DNA from: DATKJS01 sp964551995
Lineage (GTDB): Bacteria > Acidobacteriota > Aminicenantia > Aminicenantales > Saccharicenantaceae
Length of the DNA: 64,000 nucleotides
Direction of reading: 5' to 3'
NCBI GenBank assembly: GCA_964551995.1
Contig: CAZKFD010000013.1
Span: 186,001-250,000 of the forward strand
This document shows, in pieces, positions 7,472 through 16,006 of this stretch. The notes beneath the pieces are model-generated. The model was not told the origin of the DNA. It searched no databases and was given only the letters and a program-made list of their open reading frames with translations. Position 1 is the stretch's first letter, and each line of letters opens with the position of its first letter. Both the position numbers and the translations under genes were made by a program.

Positions 7472-9409
7472 ATGAGCGGCAAGATCAGGGTTCAAGTCGA
7501 GGACTCTTTTTATCCTTCGGACGCGGGGGTCTCCGTCTGGGACCTCCTCCCCCGGATCGGCAAGCCGGGGACGGCGGTCGCGGCCCGTATCGACGGCGTC
7601 CTCTGCGATCTCCGGGCGCCGATCGTCAAGGATGCGAACGTCACCCTCGTCGGGCCGGACGCGCCCGAGGCCCTCAACATCCTCAGACACAGCGCGTCCC
7701 ACTTGCTGGCCCACGCGGTCCTGGACCTCTATCCCGGGGTCCAGGCCGGGATCGGGCCAGCCGTAGAGAACGGGTTCTACTACGATTTTCTCCGGGAAAC
7801 GCCCTTCACCCCCGAAGACCTGGCGGCCATCGAGAAGCGGATGAAGGAGCTGGTCCGGGAGGACATCGCGATCGAGCGGCTCATCCTGCCGAAGGAGGAA
7901 GCCGTCAAGATCTTCCAGAGTCTCGGCCAAACCCTCAAGGTCGAGCTCGTCCGGGAGAAAGGGGACGCGCTCGTCACCTGCTTCCGCCAAGGCTCGTTCA
8001 TTGATTTCTGCCTCGGGCCTCATGTGGCGTCGACCGGGGTCCTCGAGAACGTCAAACTCCTTTCGGTTTCGGGCGCGTACTGGAAGGGTGACGAAAAGGG
8101 CCAGCAGCTGCAGCGGATCTACGGCACCGTCTTCTTCACGGCCAAGGAGCTCGACGCGCACTTGAAGTTCCTTGAGGAGGCCAAAAGCCGCGACCACCGC
8201 AGGCTGGGACCGGAACTCGACCTGTTCAGCTTCGCCGACGAGCTCGGCGGCGGGCTGACGCTCTGGCACCCCAAGGGGGCGCGGGTCCGGGCCGTCATCG
8301 AGCAGTACTGGCGGGAGCGCCACTGGGCCGGCGGCTACGACATTCTGTACACCCCCCACATCGGTCGGGAGACCCTTTGGCAGATCTCCGGCCACCTGGG
8401 CTTCTATAAGGACAGCATGTATTCCCCGATGGATATCGACGATCAGAACTACTACCTGAAGCCGATGAACTGTCCTTTCCATATCATGGTCTACAAATCC
8501 AGGATGAGGTCCTACCGGGACCTGCCCCTGCGCTGGGCGGAGCTCGGGACGGTCTACCGCTACGAGCGGAGCGGCGTCCTCCACGGCCTGCTCCGGGTCC
8601 GCGGCTTCACCCAGGACGACGCCCACATAATCTGCACTCCGGACCAGATCGACGGCGAGATCCTCCGGGTCCTGGATTTCTCGATCAGCATCCTCGGGGA
8701 CTTCGGCTTCAAGGACAACAAGATAGATCTCTCGGTCCGCGACCCTCAGAACCCCTCGAAGTATGCGGGCAGCGAGGCTATGTGGCGGCAGGCCGAGTCC
8801 TCGCTCGTCAAGGCCCTCGAGGCCCGGTCCCTGAGCTACGAGCGGATGGAGGGGGAGGCCGTCTTCTATGGGCCCAAGATCGACATCAAGGTCAAGGACG
8901 CCATAGGGCGTTTCTGGCAGTGCACGACGATCCAGTTCGACTTCAACATGTCGGAGCGATTCGACATGACGTACATCGGCGAAGATGGCCAGCCCCACCG
9001 CCCCTACATGGTGCACCGGGCGCTTCTCGGGTCGCTCGAGAGGTTTTTCGGGATCCTGATCGAGCACTACAAGGGGAGTTTTCCCATCTGGCTGGCCCCC
9101 GTCCAGGTGGCGGTCCTGCCCATCGCCGACCGGCATGAGGCCTACGCCGAGGAGCTTGACGCGAAGCTCAAGGCCGCGGACCTGCGCTCGGTCGTGGACC
9201 GCAGCCGCGAGAAGATCGGTAAGAAGATCCGGGAGGCCGAGGTCCAGAAAATCCCCCTCCTTCTTATCGTCGGGGACAAAGAGGTCGAGCGGCGATCGGC
9301 TGCCCTCCGCGTCCACGGCCAGGGGGACAGGGGCGAGATCGAGGTCGCCCGGTTCATCGAGAAAGTCAAGGAACTGGATAGCCGGAAGAGTCTGACCGCG
9401 AGTTTCTAG
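7472..9409 (+). CDS. thrS: Threonyl-tRNA synthetase
   Basis: Charges tRNA-Thr. The 645-residue length is full for bacterial ThrS. Domains in order: TGS (about 1-60), the editing/SAD domain with HSASHLLAHAV and GFYYDF, the class II catalytic core with PMNCPFH (zinc-ligand Cys), RYERSGVLHGLLRVRGFTQ and the DDAH motif, then the anticodon-binding domain (from about 540). The ATG at 7472 has only a weak ribosome binding site. It heads the translation gene run, 12 bp before the ATT start of infC, the order usual in many bacteria. Confidence 0.97.
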   Translation: MSGKIRVQVEDSFYPSDAGVSVWDLLPRIGKPGTAVAARIDGVLCDLRAPIVKDANVTLVGPDAPEALNILRHSASHLLAHAVLDLYPGVQAGIGPAVENGFYYDFLRETPFTPEDLAAIEKRMKELVREDIAIERLILPKEEAVKIFQSLGQTLKVELVREKGDALVTCFRQGSFIDFCLGPHVASTGVLENVKLLSVSGAYWKGDEKGQQLQRIYGTVFFTAKELDAHLKFLEEAKSRDHRRLGPELDLFSFADELGGGLTLWHPKGARVRAVIEQYWRERHWAGGYDILYTPHIGRETLWQISGHLGFYKDSMYSPMDIDDQNYYLKPMNCPFHIMVYKSRMRSYRDLPLRWAELGTVYRYERSGVLHGLLRVRGFTQDDAHIICTPDQIDGEILRVLDFSISILGDFGFKDNKIDLSVRDPQNPSKYAGSEAMWRQAESSLVKALEARSLSYERMEGEAVFYGPKIDIKVKDAIGRFWQCTTIQFDFNMSERFDMTYIGEDGQPHRPYMVHRALLGSLERFFGILIEHYKGSFPIWLAPVQVAVLPIADRHEAYAEELDAKLKAADLRSVVDRSREKIGKKIREAEVQKIPLLLIVGDKEVERRSAALRVHGQGDRGEIEVARFIEKVKELDSRKSLTASF

Positions 9410-9421
9410 AGGAGGACAAAC

Positions 9422-10063
9422 ATTTTCAAGAGACACGCTTTCCGTCCCGTCGTCGCCAGGGCGAAAGCCCACCGGATCAACGAGATGATCCCGGCCAAGG
9501 AGATCCGGGTCATCGACGAGGAGAAGAACCAGCTGGGCATCCTGCAAACCCAGCAGGCGATCCACCTGGCCCGGGACAAGGGCCTGGACCTGGTCGAGAT
9601 CGCGCCCCAGGCGCAGCCGCCGGTCTGCCGGATCATGGACTACGGAAAGTTCCTCTATGAGGAGCACAAGAAAGAGCACGAGGCCAAGAAGCACCAGAAG
9701 CAGATCCAGATCAAGGAGATCAAGTTCCGGCCGAAGATCAGCGTCCATGATTACGATTTCAAGATGAAGCACATCCGGCGGTTCATCGAAGAGGGCAATA
9801 AGGTCAAGGTCACGGTCATGCTCCGCGGGCGGGAAAAGCAAAAACCCGAGCTCGGCCAGCAGGTGCTCGACCGGGTCATGGGTGATATGAAAGAACTGGC
9901 GGCTCAGGATGGGGAATCCCGGAAGCAGGATTGGGCCGTTTCCGCGCTGTTGGTCCCCGTGAAGCTAGGAGGGAAGGATGCCAAAGCTAAAAACCCACAA
10001 GGGAGCCCAAAAGAGGTTCAAAGTCACGGCGAAGAAAAAGGTTCTGCACAGCAAGGCCAATAA
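9422..10063 (+). CDS. infC: Translation initiation factor IF-3, ATT start
   Basis: IF-3 binds the 30S subunit and proofreads start-codon selection. The IF-3 N domain (HRINEMIPAKEIRVID, then VCRIMDYGKFLYE) and C domain (IKFRPKISVHDYDF) are clear. The frame is open upstream of the ATG at 9485. An ATT at 9422 sits just after AGGAGG at ideal spacing and adds 21 residues of normal IF-3 N terminus, matching the conserved AUU start used for autoregulation of infC. Unusually, the frame does not stop at the normal C terminus (about LLVPVK) but runs about 32 codons further, overlapping rpmI by 86 nt. Confidence 0.93.
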   Translation: MFKRHAFRPVVARAKAHRINEMIPAKEIRVIDEEKNQLGILQTQQAIHLARDKGLDLVEIAPQAQPPVCRIMDYGKFLYEEHKKEHEAKKHQKQIQIKEIKFRPKISVHDYDFKMKHIRRFIEEGNKVKVTVMLRGREKQKPELGQQVLDRVMGDMKELAAQDGESRKQDWAVSALLVPVKLGGKDAKAKNPQGSPKEVQSHGEEKGSAQQGQ

Positions 10064-10178
10064 GAGCCATATCCTGACGAAGAAAGCCTCCAAACGCAAG
10101 AGGTCCCTGGGCCGCAAGGCCGTCGGGAGCGCGGCGGACCGCAAAGCCGTCAAGTCCATGCTCCCGTACGAATTCTAG
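9978..10178 (+). CDS. rpmI: Large ribosomal subunit protein bL35
   Basis: A 66-residue basic ribosomal protein. The opening MPKLKTHKGAQKRFKVT and the HILTKKASKRKRSL core are diagnostic of bL35. A strong AGGAGGG site precedes the ATG. The beginning overlaps the extended 3' end of infC in another frame. The order infC-rpmI-rplT is the conserved bacterial operon, in which IF-3 and L20 usually exert translational control. Confidence 0.97.
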   Translation: MPKLKTHKGAQKRFKVTAKKKVLHSKANKSHILTKKASKRKRSLGRKAVGSAADRKAVKSMLPYEF

Positions 10179-10208
10179 GATCTGGCCCGTTCGCACAAGG
10201 AGTCAAAC

Positions 10209-10565
10209 ATGCCACGCGTGAAGAGAAGCACGAAGAGGAAAGACCGGCGCCTCAAGACCCTCCGGCAGGCCAAGGGATATTGGGGGGCCAAGAGCCGGAA
10301 TTACCGGACGGCCAAGGAGGCCGTCGAGAAATCCCTGCTCTACGCTTATCGGGATCGTCGGGCCAAGAAGAGAACGTTCCGGCGGCTGTGGATAGTCCGG
10401 ATCAACGCCGCGGCCGAGGCCAACGGGACGACCTACAGCCGCCTGATGAACGGGCTGGCCAAGCTGAACGTCGCCCTGGACCGCAAGATCCTGGCCGAGC
10501 TGGCCGTGAAGGCCCCGCAGACCTTCGCTTACTTGGCCCGGAGAGCGGAAGAAGCGGCGGCGTAG
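10209..10565 (+). CDS. rplT: Large ribosomal subunit protein bL20
   Basis: A 118-residue rRNA-binding assembly protein of the 50S subunit. It opens MPRVKRSTKRKDRRLKTL and contains the AKGYWGAKSRNYRTAKE segment typical of bL20, including the extended basic N-terminal tail. It is preceded by AAGGAG, lies 30 bp after rpmI and 8 bp before pheS. L20 is often the repressor of this operon in other bacteria; no pseudoknot was verified here. Confidence 0.97.
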   Translation: MPRVKRSTKRKDRRLKTLRQAKGYWGAKSRNYRTAKEAVEKSLLYAYRDRRAKKRTFRRLWIVRINAAAEANGTTYSRLMNGLAKLNVALDRKILAELAVKAPQTFAYLARRAEEAAA

Positions 10566-10573
10566 TCCCGGAC

Positions 10574-11650
10574 ATGACCATTCTCAGGGACAGGATCGAA
10601 GGTCTGAAAAAGGAATTCGGAGCCGCCGCCGACCGCGTCGAAGATTCCCAGGCCCTCGAGGACCTGAAAAACAAGTACCTGAGCCGCAAGAGAGGCCTCA
10701 TCACCGGCCTGTTCGATGAGCTGAAGTCTCTGGCCCCGGATGAGAAACGCGAAGCGGGGAAACAGCTGAACGAGTTCAAGGCGCTCGTCGAGGAGCGTCT
10801 GAAGTCTTATTCTGATTCGGGGAAACTGGGCCTCCCCGTCAAGCCCGGCGCCCGTTCGAAGCTCACCCCTCCCCCGGGCTCGGCCTTTGATCTGACCCTG
10901 CCCGGCCGGGTCCGGCGGGCGGGCGCGGCCCACCCCCTGGTTCTGTTCCAGGAAAAGATCGAGGGGATCTTTCTCGCCATGGGGTTCGCCGTGGCCGAGG
11001 GCCCGGAGATCGAGACCGACTATTACAATTTCGAGGCCCTCAACTTCCCGCCGCACCACCCGGCCCGCGACAGTTGGGACACGCTCTACATCAAGGACAG
11101 GGAGGACCTCCTTTTGAGGACCCACACGTCCCCCGTGCAGGTCCGCGTCATGGAGAAAAAGAGGCCCCCCATCCGCATCATCATCCCCGGCCGGGTCTTC
11201 CGCCGGGAGACGCCGGACCCGACGCACCTTCCGATGTTCTATCAGGTCGAGGGGCTCGTCGTCGACGAAGGTGTCACCTTCGCCCACCTCAAGGGAACCC
11301 TGGAGTTCTTCATCCGGGCCCTCTTCGGGGAGAAGATCAGGGTCCGTTTCCGGCCGAGCTTCTTCCCTTTCACGGAGCCCTCGGCCGAGGTCGACATCGA
11401 ATGCATCGTCTGCGCGGGAAAGGATAAGGCCTGCCGGGTCTGCGGGGGGACCGGGTGGAAGGAGATCCTGGGTTCGGGGATGGTCGACCCGCAGGTGTTC
11501 AAGAACGTCAACATCGACCCCGAAAAGTACTCCGGCTGGGCCTTCGGGCTCGGCATCGACCGGACGGCCATGTTCGCCTTCGGCATCCCGGAGATGCGTT
11601 TTTTCTACGAGAACGATTTGCGCTTCACGAGGCAGTTCGACCTGAAATGA
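10574..11650 (+). CDS. pheS: Phenylalanyl-tRNA synthetase alpha subunit
   Basis: The catalytic alpha chain of the alpha2-beta2 enzyme. The ATG at 10574 gives 358 residues: an N-terminal coiled coil (about 1-90), then the class II core with HPLVLFQEKIEGIF, LLRTHTSPVQVR (motif 2 region), FYQVEGLVVD and the terminal GLGIDRTAMFAFGIPEMR (motif 3). An uncommon insert with four cysteines (CIVCAGKDKACRVCGGTG) looks like a small zinc ribbon also found in many bacterial PheS proteins. The end overlaps the pheT start by 4 nt. Confidence 0.96.
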   Translation: MTILRDRIEGLKKEFGAAADRVEDSQALEDLKNKYLSRKRGLITGLFDELKSLAPDEKREAGKQLNEFKALVEERLKSYSDSGKLGLPVKPGARSKLTPPPGSAFDLTLPGRVRRAGAAHPLVLFQEKIEGIFLAMGFAVAEGPEIETDYYNFEALNFPPHHPARDSWDTLYIKDREDLLLRTHTSPVQVRVMEKKRPPIRIIIPGRVFRRETPDPTHLPMFYQVEGLVVDEGVTFAHLKGTLEFFIRALFGEKIRVRFRPSFFPFTEPSAEVDIECIVCAGKDKACRVCGGTGWKEILGSGMVDPQVFKNVNIDPEKYSGWAFGLGIDRTAMFAFGIPEMRFFYENDLRFTRQFDLK

Positions 11651-13707
11651 AAATCAGCTTGGAATGGATCCGCGAGCACGTCGAGGTGGACCTCCCCCTG
11701 CCGGAACTCCTCGACAGGCTGACGATGATCGGCCTGGTCGCGGGCTCGGTCGAGGAGCGCGACGGCGACACGGTCCTGGACCTCGAAACCTACGCCAACC
11801 GTCCGGACACGCTCGGCCATCTCGGCATCGCCCGCGAGATCGCGGCCATGACGGGGCGGCCGCTCCTCGAGAGGCCCTGGCCGCTCGTCGAGCTCGACAC
11901 GGCCGTCAGGGATATGGCATCCGTCGAGATCAGAGACGAAAGCCTCTGCCCGAGGTATTGCGGGATGGTCGTCCGCGGGGTCACCGTCGGGCCGTCGCCC
12001 GACTGGCTCCGGAGACGGGTCGAGGCCCTGGGCCTCAGGCCGATCAACAATATCGTCGACGTCACGAACTACGTGCTTTTCGACACCGCCCAGCCCATCC
12101 ACGCCTTTGACTTCGGCCGCCTCTCCGGCTCGAGGATCGTCGTCCGGCGTGCGGTCCGGGGCGAAAAGCTCAGGGACCTCGAGGGCCGGGGGCTCGAGCT
12201 CGGGCCGGACATGCTGGTCATCGCCGACGAGGCGAAACCCGTCGCGCTGGCCGGCGTCATCGGCGGCGAAGAATCCGGGATCGGCCCGGCGACGCGCGAC
12301 GTGTTCATCGAGAGCGCGCACTTCGACCCCGTTTCGATCCGGCTGACGACCAAGAAGCTCGGCTTCGCCACGGACGCCTCTTATCGCTATGAGAGGGGAA
12401 CGGACATCGCCATCCTGCCCCGCGCGGCGCGCATGGTGGCCTCGCTGTTGATCCAGACGGGCGGCGGAAAAGCGGCCCTGGGGATCATCGACGCTTACCC
12501 CCTGCTCCGGAAGCCTAAGTCCGTCGTGCTCCGGGCGAGGCGGGTCTCGGAGCTGCTGGGGGTCGAGGTGCCCGAGGACTTCATTCGCCGGGTTCTCACA
12601 AGCTTGGAGTTCGCGCTGGAGGACGTCCAGCCCGGGGTCTGGAAGGTTGAGGTGCCCTCTTTCCGCGTGGATGTCGAGCGCGAGGCGGACGTCGTCGAGG
12701 AGATCGCGAGATTCTACGGCTATGACCGGATTCCTTCCGAGGTCACCCCTGCCCGGGCGTTCGAAGCGCCGTCGAATGACAGGCGGGACCGAATTCGGAA
12801 ATGCCGGCACGTCCTTCTCCAGCAGGGGTTCGACGAGGTCATCAATTCGAGCTTCGCGGACCCGGAGAAAGAGGCCGTCACGGCCAGCGGCCGTCCGCCC
12901 ATCGGCCTCCGCAACCCGGTTTCCGTGAAGGCCTCGCTCCTCCGGACGAACCTCCTGATGGGGCTCCTCGAGAACGCCGCCTGGAACAGGAACCGCGGCA
13001 TCGAGGGGGTTCACATCTTCGAGGTCGGGAACATCTACTTCTGGAAAGGGGACCGGCCCGAGGAGCAACTGGCCCTCGGACTTCTCTCCACGGGACCCCT
13101 TCCTGGGTCGGGCTGGCATGAGAAGCCTTCGGAGACCGATTTCTTCGTCCTCAAGGGAGCGCTCGAGACCCTTCTGGCCAATCTCCGCTACGAGCCCTAT
13201 TCCTTTGAGGATGCTGAACACCCGCATTTCGAGGCCGGGCAGGCCCTGACGCTTCTCTACAGGGGCCAGCCCGTGGGCCGGTTCGGTGTCCTGAAGAAGG
13301 ACATCGCCGCCCACTTTGCAATGGACCAGCGCGTGTTCGCCGGGGAGGTGGACCTCGCGGCCCTGTTCGGGAAGCAGCCGCGGCCCTTCGAGTACACGCC
13401 CGCACCCCGGTTCCCCGGAATCAGCCGCGACCTCTCGTTTCTCGTGGACCGGGGCGTCCGCTACCAGGAGATCCGGAGCGTCCTCGACAAGATGGCCCTG
13501 CCGTTCCTCGAGGGCTATGAGCTCTGGGACCGCTTCTCCGGGCCCTCCGTCCCGGCGGGGAAGGTCAGCCTGGCCGTACGCTTCCGCTACCGCCATCCCC
13601 AGAGGACACTCCTGGCCGAGGAAGTCGACCGCATGGAGCGCGAGATCGTCGGCCTGCTCAAATCCGCATGGAACATTCATCTCAGGGAGGGAAAAATTGA
13701 CAACTGA
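11647..13707 (+). CDS. pheT: Phenylalanyl-tRNA synthetase beta subunit, short form
   Basis: The beta chain with editing (B3/B4) and anticodon-binding domains. It begins MKISLEWIREHVEVDLP. Conserved blocks include NRPDTLGHLGIAREIAAMT, NNIVDVTNYVLFD, the B5 region FRVDVEREADVVEEIARFYGYD and the ferredoxin-fold anticodon-binding tail FPGISRDLSFLVD. At 686 residues it is about 110 shorter than typical bacterial PheT. After GSVEERDGDTVLDLE it runs straight into the NRPD block, so the EMAP-II-like tRNA-binding domain (B2) normally inserted here is absent. No frameshift is needed to explain this. Confidence 0.95.
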   Translation: MKISLEWIREHVEVDLPLPELLDRLTMIGLVAGSVEERDGDTVLDLETYANRPDTLGHLGIAREIAAMTGRPLLERPWPLVELDTAVRDMASVEIRDESLCPRYCGMVVRGVTVGPSPDWLRRRVEALGLRPINNIVDVTNYVLFDTAQPIHAFDFGRLSGSRIVVRRAVRGEKLRDLEGRGLELGPDMLVIADEAKPVALAGVIGGEESGIGPATRDVFIESAHFDPVSIRLTTKKLGFATDASYRYERGTDIAILPRAARMVASLLIQTGGGKAALGIIDAYPLLRKPKSVVLRARRVSELLGVEVPEDFIRRVLTSLEFALEDVQPGVWKVEVPSFRVDVEREADVVEEIARFYGYDRIPSEVTPARAFEAPSNDRRDRIRKCRHVLLQQGFDEVINSSFADPEKEAVTASGRPPIGLRNPVSVKASLLRTNLLMGLLENAAWNRNRGIEGVHIFEVGNIYFWKGDRPEEQLALGLLSTGPLPGSGWHEKPSETDFFVLKGALETLLANLRYEPYSFEDAEHPHFEAGQALTLLYRGQPVGRFGVLKKDIAAHFAMDQRVFAGEVDLAALFGKQPRPFEYTPAPRFPGISRDLSFLVDRGVRYQEIRSVLDKMALPFLEGYELWDRFSGPSVPAGKVSLAVRFRYRHPQRTLLAEEVDRMEREIVGLLKSAWNIHLREGKIDN

Positions 13708-13957
13708 ACTGGAGCGAATTAAAATACTGGAAGGAAAGATCAGCCAAGTCGTCGACTACATCCATAAACTTACGGCTGAGAACGACAAGCTTAAGCAGCA
13801 GATCAAGGACCTGCGGACGGAGAAGAAGGACTTCGACGAGCAGAACCGCAAAATCGCCAAGCTGGAAGAGGACGTGAAGAAGTACGAGGGCGAGCGTGAC
13901 GCCGTCAAGGGGAAAATCGAGGCGATCATCAACCAGATCGATCAGCTCGGACTATGA
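13697..13957 (+). CDS. zapB: Cell division factor ZapB-like coiled-coil protein
   Basis: An 86-residue protein that is almost entirely predicted coiled coil (heptads from ILEGKISQVVDYIHKL to the C terminus). ZapB-type proteins bundle with ZapA to stabilise the FtsZ ring. The start is TTG at 13697 inside the end of pheT, with GGAGG six bases upstream. The gene overlaps the zapA ATG by 4 nt. Position between pheT and zapA and the size support the name; coiled coils of this kind are hard to tell apart by sequence alone. Confidence 0.75.
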   Translation: MTTELERIKILEGKISQVVDYIHKLTAENDKLKQQIKDLRTEKKDFDEQNRKIAKLEEDVKKYEGERDAVKGKIEAIINQIDQLGL

Positions 13958-14283
13958 TGGAAAAGATTCTCGAGATCGAGATCTTCGGACAACGATACAA
14001 GATCCGAGTCAAAGGAGAAGAGGATGAAAAGTACATCGGCCACTTGACTTCGTACGTGGATCAGAAGATGCGCGAAGTGGCGATGAAATCCAAGTCCGCG
14101 GACCAGGCGAAGATCGCCGTCCTGGCGGCCCTGAACATCGCCGACGAGCTGTTTGTGAACCAGAAGAAGCTGGATCAACTCAACGAAGCCATTGGCCACA
14201 TGGAGACCGAGATCGAAAACTTGGAGGTTCGTCTCTTCGAAGATGAAAATACATTCAAGGGCCTGGAAAAAGTCTCCTCCTGA
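13954..14283 (+). CDS. zapA: Cell division protein ZapA
   Basis: A cytoplasmic FtsZ-ring-associated protein. The 109 residues fit ZapA: an N-terminal beta domain (ILEIEIFGQRYKIRVKGEED) followed by a long helix (VDQKMREVAMKSKSADQAKIAVLAALNIADEL). It starts at ATG 13954 within the zapB stop; ATG 13957 is an alternative. A candidate 6S RNA and rny follow, the same neighbourhood in which zapA occurs in many Gram-negative bacteria. Confidence 0.9.
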   Translation: MMEKILEIEIFGQRYKIRVKGEEDEKYIGHLTSYVDQKMREVAMKSKSADQAKIAVLAALNIADELFVNQKKLDQLNEAIGHMETEIENLEVRLFEDENTFKGLEKVSS

Positions 14284-14430
14284 CCCGTGCGGGGTGCGGG
14301 CCGTTCCAGCGGCCCCCGGTACGCCCGCCGCCCAAGGAGGATGCCGATCTCTTCTCACGAGGGGCGATCCCCGTCGGCCCATTTGACGATATTCCGTTTT
14401 TGACCTCGTCTCCTTCTGCCCATCTTAGAA
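14284..14430 (+). ncRNA. ssrS: Possible 6S RNA between zapA and rny
   Basis: A 150-bp gap in an otherwise gapless operon directly follows zapA, the classic position of ssrS. It contains no ORF of note. It can form strong hairpins: GGGCCG (14298-14303) with CGGCCC (14310-14315), GGGG-CGAT-CCCC (14361-14372), and GCCGA (14343-14347) with TCGGC (14374-14378). I could not verify the 6S open-bubble consensus, so the call rests on position and structure only. Confidence 0.4.
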
Positions 14431-14443
14431 GGAGGTGACTGAC

Positions 14444-16006
14444 GTGAACCCGATTATCTACGGCGGCGCGGCCGTTATCATTGTTCTCCTGGCGGTGGCG
14501 ATCGTCCTGCTCGCCCGGCGCCGGAAGGGCACCCGGCAAATCTTCCAGGCCCAGGAGGAGGCCGAGGCGATTCTGGCCCGGGCGAAGGAGGAAGGGGAGA
14601 AAATCAGGCGGGAATCCGCCATCGAGGCCCGCGAAAAGGACCTGGCCCGCCAGTCGGAATTCGAGATCCGCAACCGGGAAAGACAGAGGAAGATCAGCGA
14701 GACGGAACGCCGGCTCGTCAACAAAGAGGAAAACCTCGAGCGGCGCTTCCAGGCCCTCGAGCGCAAGGAACGGGATTTCTCCCAGAAGGAGAACCGGCTT
14801 TTCCAGAAAGAAAAGGACATCGAAAAGGCCGAGGAGAAAACCCTGGAGGTCCAGAAGCAGGCCCTCCAGGAGCTCGAGCGCATCTCCGGCCTGACTCTGG
14901 AAGAAGCCAAGGCGATGCTGATCAAGAAGATCGAGGACGAGGCCAAGCTCGAGGCCATCCACACTGTCCGCAAGATCGAGGAGGAGGCCAGGGAGAAGGC
15001 CAACGCCCAGGCCCGGGAGATCATCGTCAACGCCATCCAGCGCTCGGCCGCGGAGCACGTCGTGGAGTCGACGGTCTCGGTCGTCGACCTCCCCTCCGAC
15101 GACATGAAAGGGCGTATCATCGGCCGCGAAGGCCGCAATATCCGGGCCCTGGAGATGGCGACCGGAGTGGACATCATCGTCGACGACACGCCGGAGGCCG
15201 TGATCCTGTCGAGCTTCGACCCGATCCGCCGCGAGCTTGCGCGCCTGTCGATCCAGAAACTCGTAACGGACGGCCGGATCCACCCCGCCCGGATCGAGGA
15301 CATCGTCGAGTCCGTCAAGAACGACCTCGAGCAGAAGATCAAGCAGGAAGGCGAGTCGGCGGTCCTCGAGCTCAAGGTCCGGGACATCCATCCGGAGCTC
15401 GTCAAACTCCTCGGCAAGCTCAAATACAGGACGAGCTACGGGCAGAACGTCCTTCAGCACTCCAAAGAGGTCGCCATGCTGTCGGCGATGATGGCCCGGG
15501 AGATCGGGGCCGATGTCAACGTCGCCCTCCGCGCCGGGCTCCTGCACGACATCGGCAAGGCCGTGGACAAGGACGTCGAGGGGACGCATACGGAGCTCAG
15601 CGTCGAGCTGACGAAGAAATACGGCGAGATGGAGAAGGTCGTCCAAGCCATCGCCTCCCATCACCGCGACGTGGACTTCCCCTCTATCGAGGCCGTGCTC
15701 GTCCAGTCCGCCGACACGCTCTCGGCCGCGCGGCCGGGCGCCCGCCGGGAGCTCCTCGAAACCTACATCCAGCGCCTGGAAAAGCTCGAGGAGATCGCCA
15801 TGTCGTTCGAGGGCGTTTCGAAAGCTTTCGCCCTGCAGGCCGGCCGGGAGATCCGCATCATCGTCGAGAGCCAGAAGATCTCCGATGACCGGGCGGCCCT
15901 GATCGCCAAGGAGATCGCGGCCCGGATCAAGAACGAGCTCGACTACCCCGGCCAGATCAAGGTCACGGTCATCCGGGAAATGAGGGCCGTCGAGTATGCG
16001 CGATAA
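14444..16006 (+). CDS. rny: Ribonuclease Y
   Basis: A membrane-anchored endoribonuclease that initiates mRNA turnover. Domains in order: one N-terminal membrane helix (about residues 5-25), a long charged coiled coil (to about 200), a KH domain (GRIIGREGRNIRALEMATG) and an HD domain with LLHDIGKAVD and ASHHRDVDF. The 520-residue length is standard. I chose GTG 14444 rather than GTG 14435 because the AAGGAGGT ribosome binding site overlaps the earlier one. The ymdB start lies inside its 3' end. Confidence 0.96.
   Translation: MNPIIYGGAAVIIVLLAVAIVLLARRRKGTRQIFQAQEEAEAILARAKEEGEKIRRESAIEAREKDLARQSEFEIRNRERQRKISETERRLVNKEENLERRFQALERKERDFSQKENRLFQKEKDIEKAEEKTLEVQKQALQELERISGLTLEEAKAMLIKKIEDEAKLEAIHTVRKIEEEAREKANAQAREIIVNAIQRSAAEHVVESTVSVVDLPSDDMKGRIIGREGRNIRALEMATGVDIIVDDTPEAVILSSFDPIRRELARLSIQKLVTDGRIHPARIEDIVESVKNDLEQKIKQEGESAVLELKVRDIHPELVKLLGKLKYRTSYGQNVLQHSKEVAMLSAMMAREIGADVNVALRAGLLHDIGKAVDKDVEGTHTELSVELTKKYGEMEKVVQAIASHHRDVDFPSIEAVLVQSADTLSAARPGARRELLETYIQRLEKLEEIAMSFEGVSKAFALQAGREIRIIVESQKISDDRAALIAKEIAARIKNELDYPGQIKVTVIREMRAVEYAR

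Noticed and set aside
7463..9841. A 792-codon open frame on the minus strand opposite thrS and infC
   Set aside because: It is antisense to clearly conserved ThrS and IF-3 and is rich in Asp/Leu/Arg/Val, as expected from GC-biased third positions.
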